NCBI GenBank assembly: GCA_023461135.1
Contig: JAEWNX010000246.1
Location: forward strand, 1 to 9,172
From: Pseudomonadota bacterium
Lineage (GTDB): Bacteria > Pseudomonadota > Alphaproteobacteria > Caulobacterales > Aquidulcibacteraceae
Direction of reading: 5' to 3'
DNA length: 9,172 nucleotides
In this document: positions 1-6,340 of the stretch, piece by piece
Layout of the letters: each line of letters starts with the position of its first letter
How positions within the stretch are numbered: the first letter of the stretch is position 1
Translations under genes and position numbers: made by a program
The notes under the pieces: model-generated
Seen by the model: the letters and a program-made list of their open reading frames with translations, nothing else
Told to the model about the DNA's origin: nothing
The model's database searches: none

Positions 1-761
1 GGGCGCGCGGATCGAGCGGCGAGCCGGGCGCCGCCATCACGTCGCGTCCTTGATCGGCGGCGGCGCGGGCTGTGATGAGCGAGCCTGAGCGCAGCGCCGC
101 TTCGATGATGACGACGGCGCGCGAAAGCCCGGAGATAATTGAATTCCGGCGCGGAAAGTCGCGGGCGCGCGCGACCGTGCCGAGCGGGGCTTCGCTGACG
201 ACCACGCCGCGCTCGCAGATCGTGTCGTGCAGTTTCAAATTCTGCGGCGGGTAGGGGTGGTCGAGTCCGCCAGCGAGCACCGCGGCGGTGCCCGTTGCGA
301 GCGCGCCTTTGTGCGCAGCCGCGTCAACGCCGCGCGCCAGACCGGAGACGATTGTAAAGCCCGCTTCGCCGAGGTCCGTCGCCAGCCGTTCGGCGAACAT
401 CAGCGCCGCGCCCGAGCCTTCCCGCGAGCCGACAATGGCGATGGTAGGGCGTTTCAGCCACTTGGCGGCGCCGCGCACCGCAAGGAGCGGCGGCGGCGCA
501 TCGAGTTGCGCGAGCAGCGGCGGATAATCCGGTTCGCAGGAGGCGATGAGGCGCGCGCCGAGCGCTTCGGCCGCATCGAGTTCAGCTTCAATGCGTTCCG
601 CTGGCGGCGGCGAGAGCTTGGACACGCGCGGCAGCGCTTCGAGGGCCGCCGAAGCTGTCCGGAAACGCGATGAGTTGCGTGAACGTCAGCGGTCCGATGC
701 GCGGGGTGCGCGCCAGCCGCGCCCAGGCGATCCGCTCCGGGCGCGAGAGCGTGCGGGTCAT
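1..761 (-). pseudogene. dprA: dprA, DNA-processing protein, frameshifted and cut by the window edge
   Basis: DprA loads RecA onto incoming single-stranded DNA in natural transformation. The ATG at 761-759 overlaps the plsY stop (ATGA) and begins a typical DprA N-terminus (RTLSRPERIAW, then RTPRIGPLTFTQLIA). About 95 nt later the reading frame changes. In the starting frame the protein ends at TGA after 57 residues. The rest of the family sequence continues in another frame: RFRTASAALEALPRVSKL, then IAIVGSREGSG, FTIVSGLARGVDAAAH, FPRRNSIISGLS and ALRSGSLITARAA, open to base 1. Reading GCGCG instead of GCG at 666-668 (a lost CG dinucleotide) restores one continuous protein. The Rossmann-fold core motifs look intact. 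The 3' part, including any C-terminal DprA domain, lies outside the window. A base-calling or assembly error in a GC-rich run is as likely as a true mutation. The family identity is secure. Confidence 0.88.
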
Positions 762-1462
762 TCGGCCGAGGCGGGCGGCTCAGCCGCTGCGCCCAGCGGC
801 GGGGCGCCGTCCTTTTTCTCGCCGATCTTCGGCTCCGTGCCCGCGCGCAATCGCGCGATATTGGCGGCGTGACGCCAGAAGATCAGGCCGGCAAGCACCA
901 GTGTGAACGCCACTTCGTACCAACTGAAGCTCGCAATCAGCGCCATGATCGGCGCGATGGCGGCGGCGCAAAGCGCGGCGAGCGACGAGTAACGGAAGAT
1001 GGTCGCCACAGCGAGCCAGGTAATGCCGGCGATCATGCCGAGCGGCCAGATGCCGGCGAACAAGACGCCGAAGAAGGTCGCAACGCCCTTGCCGCCTTTG
1101 AACTTCAGCCACACCGGATAGCAATGGCCGATGAAAGCGGCGGCGCCCGCGACGAGGCCGAGCTCACGTTGCAGATCTTCGTTGAGCCCGCCGGCTTCCG
1201 CGAACGCGCGTGCGAGCAGGAGCGCGGCGGCGGCCTTGCCGGCGTCGAGCAGCAGCGTCGCCAGCGCCAGATCCTTGCGGCCCGTGCGCAGTACGTTGGT
1301 CGCGCCAATATTGCCGGAGCCGATCTGCCGGATATCGCCAACGCCCGAGACGCGCGTCAGCACCAGCCCGAACGGAATCGAGCCGAGCAGATAGCCGCCC
1401 GCCGCGGCAAGAATGAAATAGACCGCCTCCACCGGCGCACTCTCTAACAGGGCAAAACGCAT
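758..1462 (-). CDS. plsY: acyl-phosphate:glycerol-3-phosphate acyltransferase PlsY
   Basis: PlsY transfers an acyl group from acyl-phosphate to glycerol-3-phosphate at the inner membrane, the first step of phospholipid synthesis in the PlsX/PlsY route. The 234-residue product carries the three known PlsY signatures: [11 protein letters not shown] at about 49-59, KGGKGVAT at 122-129, and HAANI at 198-202. Hydrophobic segments surround them, starting with YLLGSIPFG at 24-32. The length is slightly above the usual 200-220 because of a charged, proline/alanine-rich C-terminal tail. The chosen ATG at 1462 has no clear Shine-Dalgarno. A GTG at 1432-1430 (giving a start at VEAVYF) would match the common family N-terminus and is a real alternative. 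The 49-bp gap to the upstream cyclodeaminase-family gene holds a small perfect inverted repeat, TTACG-GTT-CGTAA, at 1479-1491. The stop overlaps the dprA start by 4 nt, so the two genes are probably co-translated. Confidence 0.95.
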   Translation of the reverse strand: MRFALLESAPVEAVYFILAAAGGYLLGSIPFGLVLTRVSGVGDIRQIGSGNIGATNVLRTGRKDLALATLLLDAGKAAAALLLARAFAEAGGLNEDLQRELGLVAGAAAFIGHCYPVWLKFKGGKGVATFFGVLFAGIWPLGMIAGITWLAVATIFRYSSLAALCAAAIAPIMALIASFSWYEVAFTLVLAGLIFWRHAANIARLRAGTEPKIGEKKDGAPPLGAAAEPPASAE

Positions 1463-1501
1463 CTGTGGAGAGGGCGCGTTACGGTTCGTAATGTTGCTGG
1501 C

Positions 1502-1521
1502 CGAAAGCGGGTCAGCTTTCG
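1502..1521 (-). other. hairpin spanning the stop codon of the cyclodeaminase-family gene
   Basis: A perfect 7-bp inverted repeat, CGAAAGC and GCTTTCG, has a 6-nt loop that contains the TGA stop at 1514-1512. On the minus-strand RNA it would fold just at the end of the gene and 40 nt before plsY. No U-run follows, so it is not a convincing intrinsic terminator. It could stabilise the 3' end, weaken read-through into plsY, or be chance in GC-rich DNA. Confidence 0.3.
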
Positions 1522-2453
1522 CCGTAGAGCACGGCTGCGGCCGCAAGGTCCTGCACGATGTGGCCGAGCGACTTGTAGGCCGTGATCTGCCGATCGTTCT
1601 GCCGGCCTTCGATATCGCCGGCGAGCACCTGGCCGATCTCCGCCACGACATGCTCATCGCCGATGACGCCAGCCTGTTTGGCGCGCAGGAATTCCGCGCC
1701 TTGCGCCAGCACGCCTTCGCGGCTGTCGGCGATAAAGCGCGAGCGCGCCACAAGGTCTGTGTCGACCTCGACCGGGCCCGCATAGCTTGAGCCGACAATG
1801 TTCACGTGCGCCCCGGGGCGCAGCCATTGGCCTTCGAGGATCGGCTCTTTGGCCGAGCTGACAGTGCAGACGATGTCGGCGTCAACGACGCAAGCGCGCG
1901 CTGTGGGCGCCGCTGCGATGGGAATGCCCAACTCCGCTTCCACCTCGCGGGCATATTGCTGCGCGCGTTCTGCCGAGCGTCCCCACACGGTGATCGTCTC
2001 CAGCTTGCGCACTTGGCTGATCGCACGCGCATGCGTGCGCGCCTGCTCCCCATAACCGAGGATGGCGAGGCGCTTGGCGCCTTTGCGTGCGAGAGCATCT
2101 GTCGCCACCGCGCTTGCTGCTGCGGTGCGGATGGCTGTTACTTCGCCGGCGTGGAGGATGCAGACCGGCGCGCCGCTTGCGCCGTCGAACAGCACAACGA
2201 CGCCTTGGTGCGATTGCACGCCCTCGGCGAAGTTCTCCGGAAAGACGCTGATCAGCTTTGCCCCGAACACATGGTTGCCGCCGAGGCCGCCCGGCATCGA
2301 GCCGAACAGGCGCCCTTCGCCGAGCGGCAGGATGGCGCGCAAGAGCTGCCTGGTCTCGCCCTTGGAGAAAGCGATCATCGCGTCACGCACGATCGGGATG
2401 CAGACGTCGTAAGTGAGGCGGCGCCGGATTTCGTCGCGGTCGATGAAGCGCAT
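1512..2453 (-). CDS. ornithine cyclodeaminase / mu-crystallin family protein (NAD(P)-dependent imine reductase-like)
   Basis: This 313-residue protein has the usual length and landmarks of the ornithine cyclodeaminase/mu-crystallin family: the MRFID start, [12 protein letters not shown] at 63-74 with the conserved Lys66, [10 protein letters not shown] at 106-115 with Arg109, the nucleotide-binding loop [11 protein letters not shown] at 132-142, and the C-terminal [15 protein letters not shown] at 292-306. Members include ornithine cyclodeaminase, alanine dehydrogenase, ketimine and iminosuccinate reductases, and EutC of ectoine breakdown. In true ornithine cyclodeaminase an Asp (Asp228 in the Pseudomonas putida enzyme, recalled from the literature) acts in cyclisation. 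The matching stretch here reads [14 protein letters not shown] with Ser223 at that place, which argues against a strict ornithine cyclodeaminase and for a reductase or dehydrogenase. The substrate cannot be named. The gene is divergent from a PLP dehydratase gene. The start has no Shine-Dalgarno but has promoter-like elements directly upstream. Confidence 0.9.
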   Translation of the reverse strand: MRFIDRDEIRRRLTYDVCIPIVRDAMIAFSKGETRQLLRAILPLGEGRLFGSMPGGLGGNHVFGAKLISVFPENFAEGVQSHQGVVVLFDGASGAPVCILHAGEVTAIRTAAASAVATDALARKGAKRLAILGYGEQARTHARAISQVRKLETITVWGRSAERAQQYAREVEAELGIPIAAAPTARACVVDADIVCTVSSAKEPILEGQWLRPGAHVNIVGSSYAGPVEVDTDLVARSRFIADSREGVLAQGAEFLRAKQAGVIGDEHVVAEIGQVLAGDIEGRQNDRQITAYKSLGHIVQDLAAAAVLYGES

Positions 2454-2459
2454 GGTCCG

Positions 2460-2488
2460 ATTGTACGCGCCTACGGGCCCGCTGTGAA
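2460..2488 (-). promoter_or_regulatory. sigma70-like promoter of the cyclodeaminase-family gene, predicted leaderless start
   Basis: On the minus strand TTCACA (2488-2483) and TACAAT (2465-2460) are separated by exactly 17 nt. Each differs from the TTGACA/TATAAT consensus at one base. The -10 element ends 6 nt before the ATG at 2453, so the predicted transcription start falls at or next to the A of the ATG and the mRNA would lack a leader. This agrees with the absence of a Shine-Dalgarno. The -35 overlaps one of the GCTGTG repeats of the neighbouring palindromic region. Confidence 0.6.
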
Positions 2489-2500
2489 CGCTGTGGCGTT

Positions 2501-2540
2501 GCTGTGTCGCCGTGGTTTTTCTTCACCACAGCGACACAGC
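2501..2540. repeat. 40-bp imperfect palindrome in the divergent promoter region (candidate operator)
   Basis: Two 16-nt arms (2501-2516, starting GCTGTGTCGC; 2525-2540, ending GCGACACAGC) are inverted copies with a single mismatch and an 8-nt T-rich spacer. On the minus-strand RNA the mismatch would be a G-U pair. Two further GCTGTG copies lie at 2481-2486 and 2490-2495 in the same direction as the left arm, and CACAGC occurs at 2527-2532 and 2535-2540, giving five half-sites in 60 bp. Because the genes on both sides point away, a terminator is not needed here. An operator for one regulator controlling both genes is the simplest reading. A cruciform or REP-like element is possible. Confidence 0.6.
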
Positions 2541-2542
2541 GA

Positions 2543-2570
2543 TTGCACGGCGGTCACGGCGGCGTATGAA
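2543..2570 (+). promoter_or_regulatory. weak promoter-like elements of the PLP dehydratase gene, possibly leaderless
   Basis: TTGCAC at 2543-2548 and TATGAA at 2565-2570 are separated by 16 nt. The -10-like hexamer ends 5 nt before the ATG at 2576, so transcription would begin at about the ATG. No Shine-Dalgarno is visible. The match is weaker than on the opposite strand, but the layout mirrors it. Confidence 0.35.
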
Positions 2571-2575
2571 GCATC

Positions 2576-3541
2576 ATGCCCACTCTGCCTCCCGTCCGCC
2601 CCATCACGCTTGCTGAAATCGAAGCGGCGCGGGAACGGATCAGGCCAGTGGTTCTGCGCACGCCGCTGGTGAAGCTGGACCTCGGCAAGGATGGGCCGGA
2701 CATCCGGCTGAAGCTGGAGAACCTCCAGCCCACGAACGCCTACAAGATCCGCGGCGGCGTCAACGCCGTCGCCATGCTGAGCGATGAAGCCAAGCGACGC
2801 GGCGTCTGGACCATCAGCGCCGGCAATGCAGGCCAAGCCGTTGCGTATGCTGCACGCGCCGCGGGCGTGCCGTGCAAGATCGTGGTGATCGAAACCGCGC
2901 CACAGACGAAGATCGACCGCATGAACGCGCTCGGCGCCGAATTGGTGCTGACGCCATTTGATGTCTGCTGGCGCGCTCTGGAGGAGCACAGCTTCCCCGG
3001 TATGGACGGCACGCTGGTGCATCCGTTCGACGATCACAACTTCATCGCCGGTCACGGCTCGATGGCGCTGGAGATTCTCGAGGATTGCCCGGATGTGAAA
3101 ACCGTCATCGCCGCGATTGGCGGCGGAGGCTTGATCGCCGGCGTCGGCGCAGCTCTCAAAGCGAAAGCGCCGCATGTGAAGCTGCTTGGCGCCGAGCCGG
3201 AAACAGCGGCGCCCCTTTCCGTATCGCTCGCCGCAGACGCGCCGCAGGAATTTCACGCCTGGGAATATTCCTTCGTCGACGGCGCGGGCGGACGCAGCGT
3301 CATTCAGCGCATGTGGGAGCGCATGAAGCCGCTGGTGGACGGCGACATCGTCGTATCGCTCGACGAAACGCGCCGCGCCATGCGCCTGATGGCGGAAAAA
3401 GCGCGCGTGATCTCCGAAGGCGCCGGCGCACTCCCGCTCGCCGCCGCACTCAGCGGCAAAGCCGGCGACGGGCCGATTGTTTGCGTCGTCAGCGGCGGAA
3501 ATATCGATTTGGCGAAGTTCGCGGAGCTGATCGACGTTTAG
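2576..3541 (+). CDS. PLP-dependent serine/threonine dehydratase-like enzyme (fold type II)
   Basis: The 321-residue product belongs to the tryptophan-synthase-beta/threonine-dehydratase family. Visible landmarks are KLENLQPTNAYKIRGG at 46-61 with Lys57 as the likely Schiff-base lysine, SAGNAGQAVA at 81-90 with the cofactor-binding Asn84, the phosphate-binding GGGGLIAG at 182-189, EGAGALPLAA at 281-290, and SGGNID at 306-311. It lacks the C-terminal regulatory region of biosynthetic IlvA (usually 400-500 residues), so it resembles short catabolic dehydratases, serine racemases, hydroxyaspartate dehydratase (BhcB) and EutB. The usual GNHxQ reads GNAGQ here, and the common AGQGT reads AGHGS, both near the active site, so the substrate may differ from plain Ser or Thr. 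The divergent imine-reductase-like gene suggests that the two act on one amino acid: the dehydratase forms an enamine/imine and the partner reduces it. That is inference. The ATG is the only good in-frame start. Confidence 0.9.
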   Translation: MPTLPPVRPITLAEIEAARERIRPVVLRTPLVKLDLGKDGPDIRLKLENLQPTNAYKIRGGVNAVAMLSDEAKRRGVWTISAGNAGQAVAYAARAAGVPCKIVVIETAPQTKIDRMNALGAELVLTPFDVCWRALEEHSFPGMDGTLVHPFDDHNFIAGHGSMALEILEDCPDVKTVIAAIGGGGLIAGVGAALKAKAPHVKLLGAEPETAAPLSVSLAADAPQEFHAWEYSFVDGAGGRSVIQRMWERMKPLVDGDIVVSLDETRRAMRLMAEKARVISEGAGALPLAAALSGKAGDGPIVCVVSGGNIDLAKFAELIDV

Positions 3542-3571
3542 TCACGCCGATCGCGCCCAGCGGCCAGAGCG

Positions 3572-3904
3572 TCAGCTCCCCGTGCAGCTCACCGGCGCGG
3601 CGCGGCCTACTTCCCACTGCCCTGCAGCGCCGCCGCCGCGGAAGCCGTAGCGCCCGTTGGAATAATAATGATCGCCCGCGCTGGGCAGCACCATGCTCGG
3701 GCCGCCGATAATGGCGACGCGCGCGTTGCGGCCGTCCGCTTCCACCATGAGCTGCGTGCCGTCGCTGCAGCGATAGGCGATCGGGCCGTCGAGCGGGATC
3801 GGCGGGGGCGCGCCGTCGGGCCCCGGTTCGCCCGGGCCGGGAGGCGGCGGCGTTGCGCACGCGGCAAGCATCAGCAGTGCGGCGAGAGCGAGTTTGACGC
3901 GCAT
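3572..3904 (-). CDS. small lipoprotein with MliC-like (C-type lysozyme inhibitor) domain
   Basis: The 110-residue product begins with a lipoprotein signal peptide: MRVK, a hydrophobic stretch, and a lipobox LAAC with Cys16 as the lipid-modified residue. Ala at +2 predicts transfer to the outer membrane. A Pro/Gly-rich linker (about 18-40) leads to a compact domain with YRC at 44-46, a run of beta-strand-like segments, PSAGDHYYSNGRYGF at 74-88, and a final Cys107 that could pair with Cys46. This layout resembles the MliC/PliC family, periplasmic inhibitors of C-type lysozyme, but the match is by eye and moderate. A strong GGAGG (3915-3911) sits 6 nt before the ATG, inside the end of pyrC, and only 2 nt separate the pyrC stop from this start. 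The gene is therefore probably the last gene of the pyrB operon. It converges with the dehydratase gene 30 bp away, and no terminator was found between them. Confidence 0.72.
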   Translation of the reverse strand: MRVKLALAALLMLAACATPPPPGPGEPGPDGAPPPIPLDGPIAYRCSDGTQLMVEADGRNARVAIIGGPSMVLPSAGDHYYSNGRYGFRGGGAAGQWEVGRAAPVSCTGS

Positions 3905-3906
3905 CG

Positions 3907-5187
3907 TTAGCCTCCGAACACAGTCTTACCGGCGATGAATGTCCGTTTCACGGCGCCTTGAAGCAGCTTTTCGTCGAACGGCGAATTGTTGGACTTGGAC
4001 CTGAGCTTATCGGAGTCCAGCCGGAACGGCGCGCCGAGATCGATCATGACGAGATCGGCGGGCGCGCCTTTGGTTAAGCGGCCTTGCGGGAGTTTCAGCA
4101 ATTCGGCGGGATTAAGCGTCATCGCGCGGATGAGCGTTGTGAGCGGCGCATCGCCTTTGTGCGCGAGCGTGAGCGCGCCGGGCAGCAGCGTCTCCAAACC
4201 CACGGCGCCGAACGCCGCTTCCTCGAACGGCAGGCGCTTATCTTCAGCCTGTTGCGGATCATGGCCGGAGACGATCACGTCGATCAGCCCTTCGCTGACG
4301 GCCCGCACCAGCGCCGCACGATCATCTTCACTGCGCAGCGGCGGGGAGAGCTTCGCAAAGGTGCGATAGCCGTCGACATCGTTCTCGTTGAGCACGAGAT
4401 GATGGACGTTGACGCTCGCAACGGCTTTCACACCGCGCTCCTTGGCTCGCTTCAGCGCGGGCAGCGTTTGTCCTGACGAGAGCATGTCGAGCAGCAGGCG
4501 CCCGCCGGTGAGTTCGGCCAGCGCCAGATCGCGTTCGGCCATGATGAGCTCGGCGGCGGCGGGAATGCCGGGCAGGCCGAGACGCGCGGCAAGCTCGCCT
4601 TCGTGCATCACGCCGCCTTGCGCGAGATACGGATCTTCCGGCCGATGCGCGACGAGCGCGCCAAACGCCGTGGCGTAGGACAGCGCGCGGCGCAGCACGC
4701 GCGAGTCCACGATCGGCTTGTCGCCGTTGGTGAACATCACGGCGCCCGCTTCGGCCATCAGTCCGATCTCGGTCATCAGTTCGCCGTCGAGGTGCTTGGT
4801 CAGAGCGGCTGCAGGCAACACGCGCACGCCGCCGGAGCGATCGGGCCCACGCCGGAGAACGTAATCGACGAGGCTTTGGTCGTCGATCATGGGCGTCGTG
4901 TTCGGCATCATCACCATGGTGGTGACGCCGCCCGCCGCCGCAGCCCGCCCGGCGGACTTGAAGGTCTCTTTGTGCTCGGCGCCCGGTTCGCCGATGACGA
5001 CGCGCATGTCGATGAGGCCCGGCGCGACGTGCGCGCCGTCTGCATCGATGATCTCCGCGCCGTCGGGCGCGCTGTTGACGGCGCCGATATCGAGGATCTT
5101 GTCGGCGAACAGGATCGCGCCGTCTTCGACCTTGCTCTTGGCGGGATCGATCAGCTTGGCGTTGCGGATGAGGGTCGGCTTAGTCAC
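3907..5187 (-). CDS. pyrC: PyrC-like dihydroorotase homologue, probably non-catalytic (PyrC'/PyrX type)
   Basis: The 426-residue product (GTG start at 5187-5185) has the full length and fold landmarks of class I dihydroorotase: DPAKSKVEDG at 14-23, PGLIDM at 56-61, AGGVTTMVMMPNTTP at 85-99, VHHLVLNE at 261-268, SPPLR at 281-285, and NPAELLKLP at 359-367. The catalytic centre is not conserved. The metal-binding HxH after the LIDM motif reads RVV (residues 62-64). The Asp of the usual DDG reads TNGD at 153-156. The TDHAPH motif reads SGHDPQ at 307-312, replacing the catalytic Asp with Gly. It is therefore likely the inactive partner that assembles with aspartate carbamoyltransferase, as shown for Pseudomonas PyrBC'. 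GTG is chosen because GAGGA lies 9 nt upstream and family members start here. The longer ATG reading from 5274 would add unrelated sequence antisense-like to no family. The start overlaps the preceding small gene by 8 nt. Confidence 0.93.
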   Translation of the reverse strand: MTKPTLIRNAKLIDPAKSKVEDGAILFADKILDIGAVNSAPDGAEIIDADGAHVAPGLIDMRVVIGEPGAEHKETFKSAGRAAAAGGVTTMVMMPNTTPMIDDQSLVDYVLRRGPDRSGGVRVLPAAALTKHLDGELMTEIGLMAEAGAVMFTNGDKPIVDSRVLRRALSYATAFGALVAHRPEDPYLAQGGVMHEGELAARLGLPGIPAAAELIMAERDLALAELTGGRLLLDMLSSGQTLPALKRAKERGVKAVASVNVHHLVLNENDVDGYRTFAKLSPPLRSEDDRAALVRAVSEGLIDVIVSGHDPQQAEDKRLPFEEAAFGAVGLETLLPGALTLAHKGDAPLTTLIRAMTLNPAELLKLPQGRLTKGAPADLVMIDLGAPFRLDSDKLRSKSNNSPFDEKLLQGAVKRTFIAGKTVFGG

Positions 5188-5341
5188 TACGCCACTTCCT
5201 CTTGGTCGCGACGTTGAGCGTCGTTGAAAACGCGAGCGCGATAATAAACGGCACCCAGATCGGCAGCGTACCAAGGCCCGGCGTTTCCAGCGCCGCCGCG
5301 AGATGATCGTCCACGCACCACCAGAGCAGGAACATCCACAT
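5180..5341 (-). CDS. 53-residue predicted membrane protein between pyrB and pyrC
   Basis: This short reading frame has strong translation signals: a GGAGG 7 nt before its ATG, a start that shares one base with the pyrB stop (TGATG), and a stop that overlaps the pyrC GTG by 8 nt. Such spacing is typical of a real, translationally coupled operon gene. The product begins [10 protein letters not shown], has an acidic/polar stretch with CVDDH, then a hydrophobic span from about residue 25 to 44 (LPIWVPFIIALAFSTTLNVA) and a basic end, KRKWRSD. One membrane span with the C-terminus in the cytoplasm fits the positive-inside rule. The tryptophan-rich N-terminus may form a second membrane-associated segment. 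I do not recognise the family. A role with the PyrB/PyrC' complex or with membrane placement is speculation. Confidence 0.75.
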   Translation of the reverse strand: MWMFLLWWCVDDHLAAALETPGLGTLPIWVPFIIALAFSTTLNVATKRKWRSD

Positions 5342-6333
5342 CAGGCGTCCTCCGCATTGGCGCCGCTTTCGGCGAGCGCTTCGAGCACCGCCATGCGCAC
5401 CGCGACGCCCATGCGCACTTGCGTCTCGATCAGCGACACGTCGGGGTTGTCCGCGACGGAGCTGTCGATTTCGACACCCCGGTTCATCGGCCCGGGATGC
5501 ATGACGAGCGCGCCGCGCTTGGCGAGCTTCAGCTTGTCTTCGTCGAGCCCATAAAACCAGAAGAACTCCCGCGCCGAGGGGAAGTAGCCGCCGGTCATGC
5601 GCTCGCGCTGCACGCGCAGCATCATGATGACGTCGGCGCCTTCGAGGCCCTTGCGCATGTCGTGGAAAACGTCCGCGCCCCAGCGATCGGCGCCGATCGG
5701 CATCAAGGTCGGCGGACCGATCAGCCGCACGCGGGCGCCGAGGAGGTTGAGCAGCGTCACGTTCGAGCGCGCGACCCGGCTATGGGCGACGTCCCCGCAA
5801 ATGGCGACGGTGAGGCCTTCGATCTCGCCGAGCCGGTTGCGGATGGTGAAAGCGTCGAGCAGCGCCTGCGTTGGGTGTTCGTGCTTGCCGTCGCCGGCGT
5901 TGATCACCGCGCAGTCGACCTTGCGGGCTAGCAACTCCGCCGCCCCGGACGAGCCGTGGCGCACGACGAGCAGGTCCGGCCGCATCGCATTCAGCGTCGC
6001 GGCGGTGTCGATCAGCGTCTCGCCCTTCGCCACCGAAGAGCTTTTCACGCTCATGTTCACGACGTCGGCGCCCATGCGCTTGCCGGCGAGTTCGAACGAG
6101 CTTTGCGTTCTTGTGGAATTCTCGAAGAAAAGGTTGATCAGCGTGCGCCCGCGCAGGGTGTCGAGCTTCTTGATCTTCTGCTCGGCCAAAGGCGCAAACG
6201 CCTCGGCGCGGTCCAGCAAATTTTCGGCGTCGGAACGATCCAGGTCTGCGATGGCCAGCAGGTGCTTTTTGCGAAAACGGACGGGGCTCGAACTTGCGTC
6301 GCTTTTCTTTACGCCAGTCGGTCGCTGCGCCAT
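5341..6333 (-). CDS. pyrB: aspartate carbamoyltransferase catalytic chain PyrB
   Basis: PyrB joins carbamoyl phosphate and aspartate to give carbamoyl aspartate, the committed step of pyrimidine synthesis in the cytoplasm. The 330-residue protein has the carbamoyl-phosphate loop [20 protein letters not shown] (69-88, with STRT at 73-76), the SVAKGET loop at 100-106 with the active-site Lys103, HPTQALLD at 153-160, LRVQRER at 239-245, and [11 protein letters not shown] at 279-289. All expected catalytic residues appear present. About 20 extra N-terminal residues, basic and Ser-rich (starting [10 protein letters not shown]), precede the usual family start near [11 protein letters not shown]. 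Such extensions occur in ATCases that assemble with PyrC'. No Shine-Dalgarno precedes the ATG. The gene heads a coupled unit with the small membrane protein, pyrC and the lipoprotein gene. No pyrI regulatory-chain gene is present here. Confidence 0.97.
   Translation of the reverse strand: MAQRPTGVKKSDASSSPVRFRKKHLLAIADLDRSDAENLLDRAEAFAPLAEQKIKKLDTLRGRTLINLFFENSTRTQSSFELAGKRMGADVVNMSVKSSSVAKGETLIDTAATLNAMRPDLLVVRHGSSGAAELLARKVDCAVINAGDGKHEHPTQALLDAFTIRNRLGEIEGLTVAICGDVAHSRVARSNVTLLNLLGARVRLIGPPTLMPIGADRWGADVFHDMRKGLEGADVIMMLRVQRERMTGGYFPSAREFFWFYGLDEDKLKLAKRGALVMHPGPMNRGVEIDSSVADNPDVSLIETQVRMGVAVRMAVLEALAESGANAEDA
5349..5353 (-). promoter_or_regulatory. strong Shine-Dalgarno of the 53-residue membrane protein gene
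   Basis: GGAGG on the minus strand lies inside the last codons of pyrB, 7 nt before the ATG at 5341-5339. It is the main sign that this short frame is translated, since most genes in the window have weaker sites. Confidence 0.7.
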
Positions 6334-6340
6334 GCGCGCT

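Noticed and set aside
661..672. Programmed ribosomal frameshifting in dprA
   Set aside because: No slippery heptamer, downstream stimulatory structure or Shine-Dalgarno-like element is evident, and DprA is not known to use frameshifting. A lost dinucleotide explains the data more simply.
1463..1798. Extended N-terminus of plsY by upstream in-frame codons
   Set aside because: The extra sequence is an alternate-frame reading of the cyclodeaminase-family gene; PlsY proteins start close to the ATG at 1462 or the GTG at 1432.
1806..2672. Long plus-strand frame (288 codons) opposite the cyclodeaminase-family gene
   Set aside because: It is antisense to a well-conserved family gene, has no recognisable motifs and is Arg/Ala-rich as expected for a shadow frame in GC-rich DNA.
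2471..3256. Minus-strand frame (261 codons) opposite the PLP dehydratase gene
   Set aside because: The plus strand carries all dehydratase motifs. The minus frame shows His/Arg/Ala-rich shadow composition and runs through the palindrome region.
3542..3571. Shared terminator between the convergent dehydratase and lipoprotein genes
   Set aside because: The 30-bp gap has no stable inverted repeat with a T-run on either strand.
5188..5274. Extended N-terminus of the PyrC homologue from the ATG at 5274
   Set aside because: The added residues are Arg/Ser-rich and out of family. They lie over the 53-residue frame, which has a strong ribosome site, while the GTG at 5187 has GAGGA upstream.
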